Positions 36,247 through 45,645 of a stretch of 64,000 bases of DNA are shown here, one piece after another. The position numbers and the translations under genes were made by a program. The notes beneath the pieces were generated by a model. The model was not told where the DNA came from. It worked only from the letters and a program-made list of their open reading frames with translations, and did no database searches. The first letter of the stretch is position 1. Every line of letters starts with the position of its first letter. Origin of the DNA: Saccharopolyspora montiporae (GTDB taxonomy: Bacteria > Actinomycetota > Actinomycetes > Mycobacteriales > Pseudonocardiaceae); NCBI RefSeq assembly GCF_015209505.1, contig NZ_JADEYC010000009.1, positions 186,001-250,000 on the forward strand. The letters are read 5' to 3'.

Positions 36247-36889
36247 CCACCGGCCCGCCGGAGTGCAAGTTTGCGCACGCAGCGTGACGAAGTCGACCCA
36301 ATGGTCCCCCTGCGGCGGCTACGAGATCACTGTGAACTCGATTACACTGGGCGGCAGGTGACGATGCGCGATCGCGGTGCCCGCCGGATCCGCATCACCG
36401 GCACTGCGGAGTGGATCCGCCGAGGTCCGCGCGCCGTCGGGGGGCGCACGGACCGGGCGCGGGAGGCGGTCGAGCCCCCGCACCACCCGCAGCCGATCCC
36501 CCGGGGGCGTCCCGCGCGGCGCCCCCGGGACGGATCGGCGGTGACCGAACCCGCAGCGGGGCGAAACGGGCAACGGGATGCGTTCCACCCGCCGCAACTC
36601 ACCCGGACGGGTTATAAACGGGGTGGAGCACCTGGCGCCCACCCCGAGGAGACCCGTTTCCGAGCGCCGACCCCGCGAGTGCGCCACGCCACCGGGCCCG
36701 CCCGGCCGGCGAACGCGACGGGGCACCCGCCGACCCGGTCCGCGCACAGCTCAGCAGGGCTGACGAAGATCCACTGCTCACCCTGGCCGCACACCGGCCG
36801 ACGGTGTCCGCGATGCTGTACCGATCACGGCGCGGGCGGGCCCTCCGCCTCCGCCGCACGACGAGCCGATTCAGGGGCGTAGCACCTCG
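36247..36889. other. 643-bp intergenic region upstream of psd
   Basis: No convincing gene. An open frame at about 36271-36882 has a composition typical of non-coding GC-rich DNA, with excess Arg/Pro and no family pattern. The region holds the large hairpin at 36493-36538, a TACACT hexamer near 36345 and an AT-rich TTATAA patch near 36611 that may be promoter elements. It could contain a long leader or small RNA. Confidence 0.4.
36493..36538. other. Long GC-rich hairpin in gene-free DNA
   Basis: A 17-bp stem with a 2-nt bulge. CCGATCC then CCCGGGGGCG (36493-36509) pairs with CGCCCCCGGG and GGATCGG (36520-36538) across a 10-nt loop. The next gene (psd) starts 350 bp downstream and the previous gene ends 246 bp upstream, so it is far from both. 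It could be a terminator, part of a structured RNA, or an attenuator. Confidence 0.55.
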
Positions 36890-37612
36890 ATGACCCACGA
36901 GACCGAGCCGAAGAAGTCCGCGCCCGCGCAGCTGCTCGCGCTGGTGCGGGAGACCGTTCCGCCGATGCACCCCGCGGGCCGCCCGTTCGTCATCGCCGCC
37001 GCGGCCGCCACCCTGCTGCTGCGCCGCCGCGTGCGCGGCGCCGGCGTCGTCGGCGCGGTGCTCACGGCCTGGTGCGCCTGGTTCTTCCGCGAACCCCGGC
37101 GCACCACGCCCGCGCGGGAAGGCCTCGCTGTCGCCCCGGCGGACGGCACCGTCGCGCACGTCGAACCGGCCGCCCCACCACCGGAGCTGGACCTGGGCGA
37201 CGCGCCGATGACCCGGATCAGCGTCTTCCTGACCATCTTCGACGTGCACGTCCAGCGGGTGCCGCTGTCCGGCAAGGTCGTGCGCACCGCCTACCGCCCC
37301 GGCGCGTTCCTGTCCGCGGACCTGGACAAGGCCAGCGAGGACAACGAACGCAACAGCGTGCTCGTGCGCGGCGACGACGGCACCGAGGTGGCCGCGGTGC
37401 AGATCGCGGGCCTGATCGCCCGGCGGATCGTCTGCTCGGCCGACGAGGGCGACCACGTGCAGGCGGGCAGCACCTACGGGCTGATCCGCTTCGGCTCGCG
37501 GGTGGACCTCTACGTCCCGCGGGGCAGCCGGGTGCTGGTCGAACCCGGCCAGCGCACCGTCGGCGGCGAGACCGGGCTCGCCGAGCTGCCCCGCGGGAAG
37601 CGCGCATCATGA
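36890..37612 (+). CDS. psd: Phosphatidylserine decarboxylase proenzyme
   Basis: A 240-residue decarboxylase making phosphatidylethanolamine from phosphatidylserine, in the short form common in actinobacteria. An N-terminal hydrophobic region (FVIAAAAATLLL, GVVGAVLTAWCAWFFREP) is followed by APADGTVAHVE, TRISVFLTIFDVHVQRVPLSG, NERNSVLV and LIARRIVCSADEGDHVQAG. The self-cleavage site is RFGSRVDLY near residue 204, where the serine becomes the pyruvoyl group. The start is the ATG at 36890. Its stop overlaps the pssA ATG, so the two phospholipid enzymes are coupled. Confidence 0.92.
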   Translation: MTHETEPKKSAPAQLLALVRETVPPMHPAGRPFVIAAAAATLLLRRRVRGAGVVGAVLTAWCAWFFREPRRTTPAREGLAVAPADGTVAHVEPAAPPPELDLGDAPMTRISVFLTIFDVHVQRVPLSGKVVRTAYRPGAFLSADLDKASEDNERNSVLVRGDDGTEVAAVQIAGLIARRIVCSADEGDHVQAGSTYGLIRFGSRVDLYVPRGSRVLVEPGQRTVGGETGLAELPRGKRAS

Positions 37613-38541
37613 GCATGCGCACCACCCCGGGAATCCGGCTGCTGCCCAACGCGATCACCGTGCTGGCGATGTGCGCGGGGCTGTCCGCGGTGCAGTTCGC
37701 CCTGGAGGGCAACCTGCGCGGCTCCGTCGCCGCGGTGGCGGTCGCCGCGGTGCTCGACGCGCTGGACGGGCGGGTCGCCCGGATGCTGGACGCGACCACC
37801 CGGATGGGTGCGGAACTGGACTCGCTGTCCGACTCGATCTCCTTCGGCGTCGCGCCCGCGCTGACGATCTACGCCTGGCAGCTGCAGCACAACCGGATCG
37901 GCTGGGTGATAGCCCTGGTGTTCGCGGTGTGCATGGTGCTGCGGCTGGCCCGGTTCAACACGCTGCTGGACGACACCGAGCAGCCGTCCTACGCCAAGGA
38001 GTTCTTCGTCGGCGTGCCCGCGCCCGCGGCGGGCCTGCTGGCCATGCTGCCGATCATCGTCACCGCGCACGCCGAGCGGCCCGGCTGGTGGTCCGAGCCG
38101 GTCGTGATCATGGTCTGGATGGTCGCGATCGCCGCGCTGGCGGTCAGCCGGGTACCGACGCTGTCGCTGAAGACGATCAAGGTGCCGCCGAAGGCCGCCG
38201 TCCCGCTGCTGGTGCTGGTCGTGGTGCTCGCGGGCGGGATCATCTTGTTCCCGCTGTTCTCGCTGGCCACCGCGCTGGTCGTCTACCTGCTGCACATCCC
38301 CTACGCCACCTACCGCAAGCGCTGGCTGGCCTCGCACCCCGAGGCGTGGGAGGCACCACCGCGGGAGCGGCGGGCGATCCGCCGGCGCACCCAGCGCCGG
38401 CTCGGGCTGCGCCCGCCACTGCGCCGCCGGGTCGCCGGCGCCGCGCGGCGGGTCCGGCTGCCCCGGCGGAACAGCCATCCGGACGGACCGCGCCGCAGCT
38501 GGCGCAGGCTGGAACTGCGCCGCGACCGCTTCCCACGCTGA
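37609..38541 (+). CDS. pssA: CDP-diacylglycerol-serine O-phosphatidyltransferase
   Basis: A 310-residue integral membrane enzyme making phosphatidylserine from CDP-diacylglycerol and serine. The CDP-alcohol phosphatidyltransferase motif D-x2-D-G-x2-A-R-x8-G-x3-D-x3-D is present (LDALDGRVARMLDATT, MGAELDSLSD, near residue 48). Several hydrophobic helices follow. The C-terminal 50 or so residues are a strongly basic Arg/Pro-rich extension, longer than usual. The ATG overlaps the psd stop (ATGA). Confidence 0.92.
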   Translation: MSMRTTPGIRLLPNAITVLAMCAGLSAVQFALEGNLRGSVAAVAVAAVLDALDGRVARMLDATTRMGAELDSLSDSISFGVAPALTIYAWQLQHNRIGWVIALVFAVCMVLRLARFNTLLDDTEQPSYAKEFFVGVPAPAAGLLAMLPIIVTAHAERPGWWSEPVVIMVWMVAIAALAVSRVPTLSLKTIKVPPKAAVPLLVLVVVLAGGIILFPLFSLATALVVYLLHIPYATYRKRWLASHPEAWEAPPRERRAIRRRTQRRLGLRPPLRRRVAGAARRVRLPRRNSHPDGPRRSWRRLELRRDRFPR

Positions 38542-38587
38542 TCCGGCACGCGGGCACCGCCCCGCACGCCGTGCGCGCAGCACTCAC

Positions 38588-38593
38588 TAGGCT
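38588..38593 (+). promoter_or_regulatory. -10 box for leaderless AAA ATPase transcript
   Basis: TAGGCT ends 6 nt before the GTG at 38600. No Shine-Dalgarno is present. Confidence 0.45.
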
Positions 38594-38599
38594 CGGGGC

Positions 38600-40804
38600 G
38601 TGCCTTCGCTGACGTTGACCGCCCGGCTGTCCACCTCCGCCCGGGACACCCGGCGCGGCGTCGTCCGCACCCATCCGGAAGTGCTGGACGCACTGGGGTT
38701 GCGCCCGTGGAACGCGGTCCGGCTCACCGGCGCTCGGGTCACCGCGGCGATCGCCGCGGCCGAACCCGCCGCGCCGCCCGGTGTGCTGCTCGTCGACGAG
38801 ATCGTGCTGATGAACCTCGGGCTGACCGAGGGCGCCGAGGTCGGGATGGCACCCGCGCAGCCGTCCGCGGCCACGCGCGTCGCGGTGTCCGGGTCGCGGA
38901 TGGCGCAGGCCACCGTGTCGCCGGAGACGCTGCGGCTGGCGCTGACCGGCAAGGTGTTCGCCGCCGGTGACTCGGTGTCCCTGCTGCCGCAGGACGTGGC
39001 GCCCGCGGGATCCGGGCACGCCGCCGAGGTCCGCCGCAAGCTCGCCACCGCCATCGGAGCCTCGTGGACCAGCGAGCTGATCACCATCACCGCCGTGGAG
39101 CCCGCGGGGCCCGCCGTGGTACGCCCGGCGACGGTGGTGAGCTGGCGGTCCGCACCGGCCGCGGAGAGCGCTCCCTCCCCGGAACCGCAGGCACCCGCAC
39201 CCGCACCGGAACCGCCCGCGGCCGAACCGGCCCGCCCGATCGCCGATCTGGTCGGTGCGCAGGACAACGCCGCGCGGCTGGCCGAATGGCTGCGGCTCAC
39301 CTTCGAGCAGCCGCAGCTGCTGCGCCAGCTCGGCACCGAACCCGAACTCGGCGTACTGCTCAGCGGACCGCCCGGGGTCGGCAAGGCCACACTGGTGCGG
39401 GCCGTGGCGGCCTCGGTCGGCGCCGAGCTGGTGGAACTGGCCGCCCCGAGCACCGCAGCGCTGGAGGCCGGCACCGCAGCGCAGCGGGTCCGCGACGCCG
39501 TGCGCCGCGCCACCGCGGACGGCGGCGGGCCACGGGTGCTGCTGATCACCGACGTGGAGGCGTTGCTGCCCGCCACCGACCCGCCTCCGCTGGCGACGGT
39601 GGTGCTGGACGTGCTGCGCTCGGCGCTGCGCGTACCGGGCACCGCGGTGCTGGTCACCAGTTCACAGCCGCAGTCCGCGGATCCGCGGCTGCGCGAACCG
39701 GGCCTGGTCGACCGCGAGCTGACCTTCGCGCTGCCCGGCGACGCGGCCCGCGCGGATCTGCTCGGCGTCCTGCTGCGCTCCGCACCGCTGGACTCCGATG
39801 TGGACCTTCCCGGAATCGCCGCGCGCACACCGGGTTTCGCCGCGGCGGATCTCGTGGCGCTGTGCCGGGAGGCCGCGGTGCACGCCGCGCTGCGCGAACA
39901 GCGCGACGAACCGCGCATCGCGCAGGAGGACCTCGCCGCCGCGCTGTCCTCGGTGCGCCCGCTGTCCATGACCACCTCGGACACCCTGGATACCGGGGGG
40001 CTCACCCTGGACGACGTGGGTGACATGGTCGAGGTCAAGCAGTCGCTGACCGAGACCGTGCTGTGGCCGCTGCAGTACCCGGACTCGTTCACCAGGCTGG
40101 GCGTGGACCCGCCGCGGGGCGTGCTCATGTACGGCCCGCCCGGCTGCGGCAAGACGTTCCTGGTGCGCGCGCTCGCCGGCGCCGGGCGGCTGAACGTGCT
40201 GGTGGTCAAGGGCGCGGAGCTGATGGACAAGTTCGTCGGCGAGTCCGAGCGGGCGGTGCGCGAGCTGTTCCTGCGCGCGGCGAACGCCGCACCGGCGCTG
40301 GTGTTCCTGGACGAGGTGGACGCGCTGGCCCCGCGGCGCGGCCAGTCGTCGGACTCCGGGGTCGGCGACCGCGTGGTGGCCGCCCTGCTCACCGAGCTGG
40401 ACGGGGTGGAGCCGCTGCGCGATGTGGTCGTGCTCGGTGCCACCAACCGGCCCGAACTGGTCGATCCCGCGCTGCTGCGCCCCGGACGGCTGGAGCGGCT
40501 GGTGAACGTCCCGCCGCCGGACGGCGCGGCCCGCGCGGAGATCCTGCGCTCCGCCGCGAAGAACACCCCATTGGCGCCCGATGTGCACCTCGATGCGCTG
40601 GCCGGCGAGCTGGACGGCTACTCGGCGGCCGACTGCGCGGCGCTGATCCGGGAGGCCGCGCTCACCGCGATGCGCGAGTCGCTGTCCGCGGCCGAGGTCA
40701 CCGCGGCGCACCTGGACACCGCGCGGCGCGCAGTGCGGCCCTCGCTGGACCCGGCGCAGCTGGCCGCGCTGGAGCAGTTCGCCGACCGCACCAACCGGCG
40801 GTGA
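38600..40804 (+). CDS. Tandem AAA+ ATPase, CDC48/p97-like
   Basis: A 734-residue protein with an N-terminal double-psi-barrel-like domain (about 1-180), a proline-rich linker and two AAA modules. D1 has Walker A GPPGVGKATL near residue 255, but its Walker B reads LLITDVEAL, lacking the catalytic glutamate. D2 has GPPGCGKTFL near 512, a proper Walker B VFLDEVDAL near 570, sensor 1 GATNRPE and the arginine finger segment LLRPGRLERL. So D2 is probably the active motor and D1 structural. The GTG start is apparently leaderless. This corresponds to the mycobacterial Rv0435c position next to pssA. It should unfold or remodel proteins in the cytoplasm. Confidence 0.88.
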   Translation: MPSLTLTARLSTSARDTRRGVVRTHPEVLDALGLRPWNAVRLTGARVTAAIAAAEPAAPPGVLLVDEIVLMNLGLTEGAEVGMAPAQPSAATRVAVSGSRMAQATVSPETLRLALTGKVFAAGDSVSLLPQDVAPAGSGHAAEVRRKLATAIGASWTSELITITAVEPAGPAVVRPATVVSWRSAPAAESAPSPEPQAPAPAPEPPAAEPARPIADLVGAQDNAARLAEWLRLTFEQPQLLRQLGTEPELGVLLSGPPGVGKATLVRAVAASVGAELVELAAPSTAALEAGTAAQRVRDAVRRATADGGGPRVLLITDVEALLPATDPPPLATVVLDVLRSALRVPGTAVLVTSSQPQSADPRLREPGLVDRELTFALPGDAARADLLGVLLRSAPLDSDVDLPGIAARTPGFAAADLVALCREAAVHAALREQRDEPRIAQEDLAAALSSVRPLSMTTSDTLDTGGLTLDDVGDMVEVKQSLTETVLWPLQYPDSFTRLGVDPPRGVLMYGPPGCGKTFLVRALAGAGRLNVLVVKGAELMDKFVGESERAVRELFLRAANAAPALVFLDEVDALAPRRGQSSDSGVGDRVVAALLTELDGVEPLRDVVVLGATNRPELVDPALLRPGRLERLVNVPPPDGAARAEILRSAAKNTPLAPDVHLDALAGELDGYSAADCAALIREAALTAMRESLSAAEVTAAHLDTARRAVRPSLDPAQLAALEQFADRTNRR

Positions 40805-40837
40805 GCCGGCAGCCGGCCTTCGAGTCGCGGCCCCGGG

Positions 40838-41521
40838 TCAGGAACCCGCGTTGCGGTAGTCGTTGGTAATGATGGCGACCAGGCCGGGACTGGCATCGCC
40901 GACGCCCTCGAACCGCGGCTCGGCGCGGGCGCCGAAGCGCTGCGCCACCTTCTCGGCCGCCGCCTCTTCCTCGGTGCCGGGCCGGAAGTACACGGTGGTC
41001 GTGGGGATCACGCCCCGCGCGAAGTTGCCGACCTCGGGCACCTCGTAGCCCGCGGCGCGGAAGTCCTCGGCAGCCCGGTGCGCCAGCCCCTTGATCTTGC
41101 TGTTGTTGTACACCCGCACCACGACGCGGTCCTGCTCGGTGCCGGAGGGCCGGTCCTGCTGCGGATCCACCTGCTGCGCGGGCCGATCCGGGAGTGCACC
41201 GTCCGGTTTGGACTGCGGCGGGACCTGCTGCGCCGGCGGCTCGGCCTGCCCGGGGTCCGCGGGCACCTCGCCCTGCTGCGGGTCGCCACCCGACTCCTGG
41301 CCACCCGACTCCTGGCCACCCGGCTCCTGGCCACCCGGCTCCTGACCGCCCGGCTCCTGACCGCTGGTGGGTGCCGGCGGGACCTTCTGCGCGGCCTCCG
41401 GCTCCTGCTCGGCGTACAGGGTGCTCACCCCGATCGCAGCCGCGATCACGCCGACCCCGATGAGCCCGTAGCCCGCGACCTTCGCCTTGTCCGGTCCCGC
41501 GGGCCGTTCCTCAGCAGCCAT
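40838..41521 (-). CDS. LytR C-terminal domain (LytR_C) membrane protein
   Basis: A 227-residue protein: short cytoplasmic N terminus, one membrane helix at about 14-33 (VAGYGLIGVGVIAAAIGVSTLYA), then a P/Q/G-rich linker with tandem GGQEP/GGQES pentapeptides. The LytR_C domain at the end reads DRVVVRVYNNSKIKGLAHRAAEDFRAAGYEV and TTTVYFRPGTEEEAAAEKVAQRFG. It lacks the LytR-CpsA-Psr catalytic domain. It matches the position of mycobacterial Rv0431. A cell-envelope role is inferred. The ATG shares a base with the upstream DUF3263 stop, so translation is coupled. Confidence 0.85.
   Translation of the reverse strand: MAAEERPAGPDKAKVAGYGLIGVGVIAAAIGVSTLYAEQEPEAAQKVPPAPTSGQEPGGQEPGGQEPGGQESGGQESGGDPQQGEVPADPGQAEPPAQQVPPQSKPDGALPDRPAQQVDPQQDRPSGTEQDRVVVRVYNNSKIKGLAHRAAEDFRAAGYEVPEVGNFARGVIPTTTVYFRPGTEEEAAAEKVAQRFGARAEPRFEGVGDASPGLVAIITNDYRNAGS
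41286..41360 (-). repeat. 15-bp tandem repeat encoding GGQEP/S pentapeptides
   Basis: Five consecutive 15-bp units (CCACCCGACTCCTGG and variants on the + strand) code the Gly-Gly-Gln-Glu-Pro/Ser linker of the LytR_C protein. Units differ at only one to three positions, so copy number may vary between strains. Confidence 0.85.
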
Positions 41522-41964
41522 CAGTGCAACTCGATTCCCAGTCGTTGAGCCGCCCGTGCTCGCCGCCGGGCCGCCCGTGCCTTGCGCAACCGTTTGATCA
41601 GCATGGGGTCCGCCCGCAACGCGGCCGGGCTGTCCAGCAGCGCGTTCAGCAGCTGGTAGTAGCGCGACGCGGACATGCCGAACAGCTCCCGGATCGCGTC
41701 CTCCTTCGCCCCGGAACGCTTCCACCACTGCCGTTCGAAGGCCAGGATGCCCCGATCACGCTCGGTGAGGTCATCCGGGGGTTGCGGCGCCGGATCCGGC
41801 GCGGGGTCCGGATCCACGATCCGCTCGATCGGCTCGGTGATCGGGTCGACCGAGCGCAGACCGGGCCGGGCGCACTGCTCCGGCACCTGCTGCGGCTGCC
41901 GGGTCGCCAGCCGCTCGCACTGGCGGGCGATCTCCTGCGCGGTGAGCATCTGGGCGGCGTCCAT
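41521..41964 (-). CDS. DUF3263 protein
   Basis: A 147-residue protein with a proline-rich, low-complexity first half and a DUF3263 domain from about residue 65 (LTERDRGILAFERQWWKRSGAKEDAIRELFGMSASRYYQLLNALLD), which looks like a helix-turn-helix DNA-binding fold. A very basic C terminus (KRLRKARAARRRARAAQR) follows. It matches the position of mycobacterial Rv0430. GAGGAG precedes the ATG at 41964. It is divergent from def and forms a two-gene operon with the LytR_C gene. Confidence 0.87.
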   Translation of the reverse strand: MDAAQMLTAQEIARQCERLATRQPQQVPEQCARPGLRSVDPITEPIERIVDPDPAPDPAPQPPDDLTERDRGILAFERQWWKRSGAKEDAIRELFGMSASRYYQLLNALLDSPAALRADPMLIKRLRKARAARRRARAAQRLGIELH

Positions 41965-42119
41965 CCGGCTCCTCGCCTCGGGTCGACGTTCGGGGACCGC
42001 CGAATCACAGGGCTGTGATTCCGGGGGCCCAATTACACCACGCCGAGATCCACTCGCGGCGCTGATCGCCGGTGCGCCGCCATCGCGCGAGTGCTGCGCG
42101 ATCGGCAGGACCGGAGCGA

Positions 42120-42125
42120 TAAAGT
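42120..42125 (+). promoter_or_regulatory. -10 box for leaderless def transcript
   Basis: TAAAGT ends 7 nt before the def ATG. Confidence 0.45.
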
Positions 42126-42132
42126 CCCGCGC

Positions 42133-42708
42133 ATGGCTGTTCACCCCATCCGCGTCGTCGGCGACCCGGTGCTGCAGGAACCCACCCGTCCGGTGCAGGA
42201 GTTCGACGAGGCACTGCGCACCCTGGTCGACGACATGTTCGAGACGATGGCCGCCGCGAACGGCGTGGGGCTGGCCGCCAACCAGATCGGCGTGGACCTG
42301 CGCCTGTTCGTCTACGACTGCCCGGACGACGAGGGGGTCCGGCACCGCGGGCACGTGATCAACCCGCGGCTGGAGACCTCCGCGGTCCCCGAGACGATGC
42401 CGGACGAGGAGGAGGACCTGGAGGGCTGCCTGTCCGTCCCGGGCGAAGCATTCCCCACCGGGCGCGCGCAGCGGGCCGAGGTCACCGGGTCCGATGTGGA
42501 CGGCAATCCGGTTTCCGCTGCGGGGACGGGCTTTTTCGCCCGCTGCCTGCAGCACGAGACCGACCACCTGGACGGCCACCTGTACCTGGACCGGCTCATC
42601 GGCCGCAATGCCCGCGCGGCGAAGAAGACCGTCAAGCGCAACGGTTGGGGCGTGCCCGGCCTGGCCTGGGACCCCACCGAGCAGCCGGACCCGTTCGACG
42701 AGGAGTGA
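42133..42708 (+). CDS. def: Peptide deformylase
   Basis: A 191-residue metal-dependent deformylase that removes the formyl group from nascent proteins. All three motifs are intact: [19 protein letters not shown] (metal Cys) and QHETDHLDG (HExxH), near residues 44, 97 and 139. The 25-residue C-terminal tail is typical of actinobacterial enzymes. The ATG at 42133 has no Shine-Dalgarno and appears leaderless. Confidence 0.96.
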   Translation: MAVHPIRVVGDPVLQEPTRPVQEFDEALRTLVDDMFETMAAANGVGLAANQIGVDLRLFVYDCPDDEGVRHRGHVINPRLETSAVPETMPDEEEDLEGCLSVPGEAFPTGRAQRAEVTGSDVDGNPVSAAGTGFFARCLQHETDHLDGHLYLDRLIGRNARAAKKTVKRNGWGVPGLAWDPTEQPDPFDEE

Positions 42709-42793
42709 CCGCCCGGCGGCTGGCCCATCGGGCTGAACGGGGGTTGGCAGCGATCGCCGGGACGGCTAGCGTCCACCGGCGCATAACACGAAT

Positions 42794-44516
<1,723 letters not shown>

Positions 44517-44564
44517 GCCCGGCCACCCGGCGGCGACCTGGAGGGGAGCCCCTCGGCGCGGACG

Positions 44565-44570
44565 TAGGAT
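44565..44570 (+). promoter_or_regulatory. -10 box for leaderless thiD transcript
   Basis: TAGGAT ends 7 nt before the ATG at 44578, suggesting thiD also has a riboswitch-independent promoter between thiC and thiD. Confidence 0.45.
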
Positions 44571-44577
44571 GGCGGGG

Positions 44578-45444
44578 ATGCACGAGAGCGCCGAGGAGCA
44601 CGAGATCCGGTCCGCCGCGGACACCGCACCCCCCACCGCGCTGACCATCGCCGGCTCGGATTCCGGTGGCAGCGCGGGGATGCACGCGGACCTGCGGGCC
44701 TTCTTCGGCAGCGGCGTGCACGGCATGACGGCGGTGACCGCGGTCACCGTGCAGAACACGCTCGGCGTGACCGGGCTGCTCGAAGTGCCGCCGGAGACGG
44801 TGGCCGCGCAGATCGACGCGGTGGCTTCGGACATCGGGGTGGGCGCGGCCAAGACCGGGGTGTTGGCCTCCGCGGCGACGATCGAGGCCGTGCTGGACGC
44901 CTGCGATCGGCGCGGTATCGGGCGCAGCGGCAGCACCCCGTTCGTCGTCGACCCGGTGGCGGCCTCGCGCAGCGGGGAACCGCTGCTGCACGCCGATGCG
45001 CTGGAATCCCTGCGCCGCGAGGCGTTCCCGCGCGCCACGCTGGTCACCCCGAACCTGGACGAGGTGCGGCTGCTCACCGGCCTGGACGCGCACTCGCGCA
45101 CCGATCTGCTCGACGCGGCCAAGGCGGTGCACGACTTCGGGCCGCAGTGGGTACTCATCAAGAGCGGCCACCTGGCGGACGATCCGGAATGCGTGGATCT
45201 GCTCTTCGACGGTTCGGAAGCCATCCAGCTGCCCGGTCCGCGCTACGCCACCGAGCACACGCACGGCGCCGGGGACGTGTTCGCCGCCGCCATCACCGCG
45301 GCGCTGGCCAAAGGCGCCGACGTGCCGGACGCGGTGCGCACCGGCAAGCGCTTCGTCACCCGCAGCGTGCAGCACGCCTACCCGCTCGGCTCCGGGATCG
45401 GTCCGGTCTCCACGTTCTGGCGGATCAGCCCGCGGTCGATCTGA
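44578..45444 (+). CDS. thiD: Hydroxymethylpyrimidine/phosphomethylpyrimidine kinase
   Basis: A 288-residue ribokinase-fold enzyme that phosphorylates HMP and HMP-P. ALTIAGSDSGGSAGMHADLRAF opens the domain near residue 25. MTAVTAVTVQNTLGV, VGAAKTGVLAS, VVDPVAASRSGEPLL and the anion-hole/catalytic segment THGAGDVFAAAI follow. The ATG at 44578 fits a leaderless start. An ATG three codons earlier overlaps the -10 box. It lies 61 bp after thiC. Confidence 0.94.
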   Translation: MHESAEEHEIRSAADTAPPTALTIAGSDSGGSAGMHADLRAFFGSGVHGMTAVTAVTVQNTLGVTGLLEVPPETVAAQIDAVASDIGVGAAKTGVLASAATIEAVLDACDRRGIGRSGSTPFVVDPVAASRSGEPLLHADALESLRREAFPRATLVTPNLDEVRLLTGLDAHSRTDLLDAAKAVHDFGPQWVLIKSGHLADDPECVDLLFDGSEAIQLPGPRYATEHTHGAGDVFAAAITAALAKGADVPDAVRTGKRFVTRSVQHAYPLGSGIGPVSTFWRISPRSI

Positions 45445-45497
45445 CCCGCGCGGCGGAAACCACCCGGCCGTGCGATAGCGGAGCGCATCCACGTGGC

Positions 45498-45526
45498 TTC
45501 AACCGAGTGATTCTCGTCCCTAACCT
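45498..45526 (+). promoter_or_regulatory. Possible promoter of the FUSC-like gene
   Basis: TTCAAC (45498-45503), 17 bp, then TAACCT (45521-45526) in the 201-bp gap after thiD. The matches to consensus are partial. Confidence 0.3.
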
Positions 45527-45580
45527 GTAACCCGAGTGGTACTGCGGCCCGACGTAGCCGGGCAGAAGCGCCATTCGCCC

Positions 45581-45602
45581 GCCGCGCACCGGTCCGTGCG
45601 CG
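45581..45602 (+). other. Leader hairpin upstream of FUSC-like gene
   Basis: CCGCGCAC pairs perfectly with GTGCGCGG across a 6-nt loop, between the possible promoter and the GTG start. It could be a thiD terminator or a leader structure. Confidence 0.35.
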
Positions 45603-45645
45603 GTGCCGCGCGAGCGCACGACCAGGAACGGGGTTCTCGACGACC

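Noticed and set aside
36271..36882. 203-codon open frame upstream of psd
   Set aside because: No ribosome-binding site, Arg/Pro-rich composition, no family pattern, and it is interrupted by the long hairpin sequence; treated as non-coding.
41286..41360. CRISPR-like regular repeats
   Set aside because: Units are 15 bp, contiguous without spacers and in frame with a coding linker; no cas genes are present.
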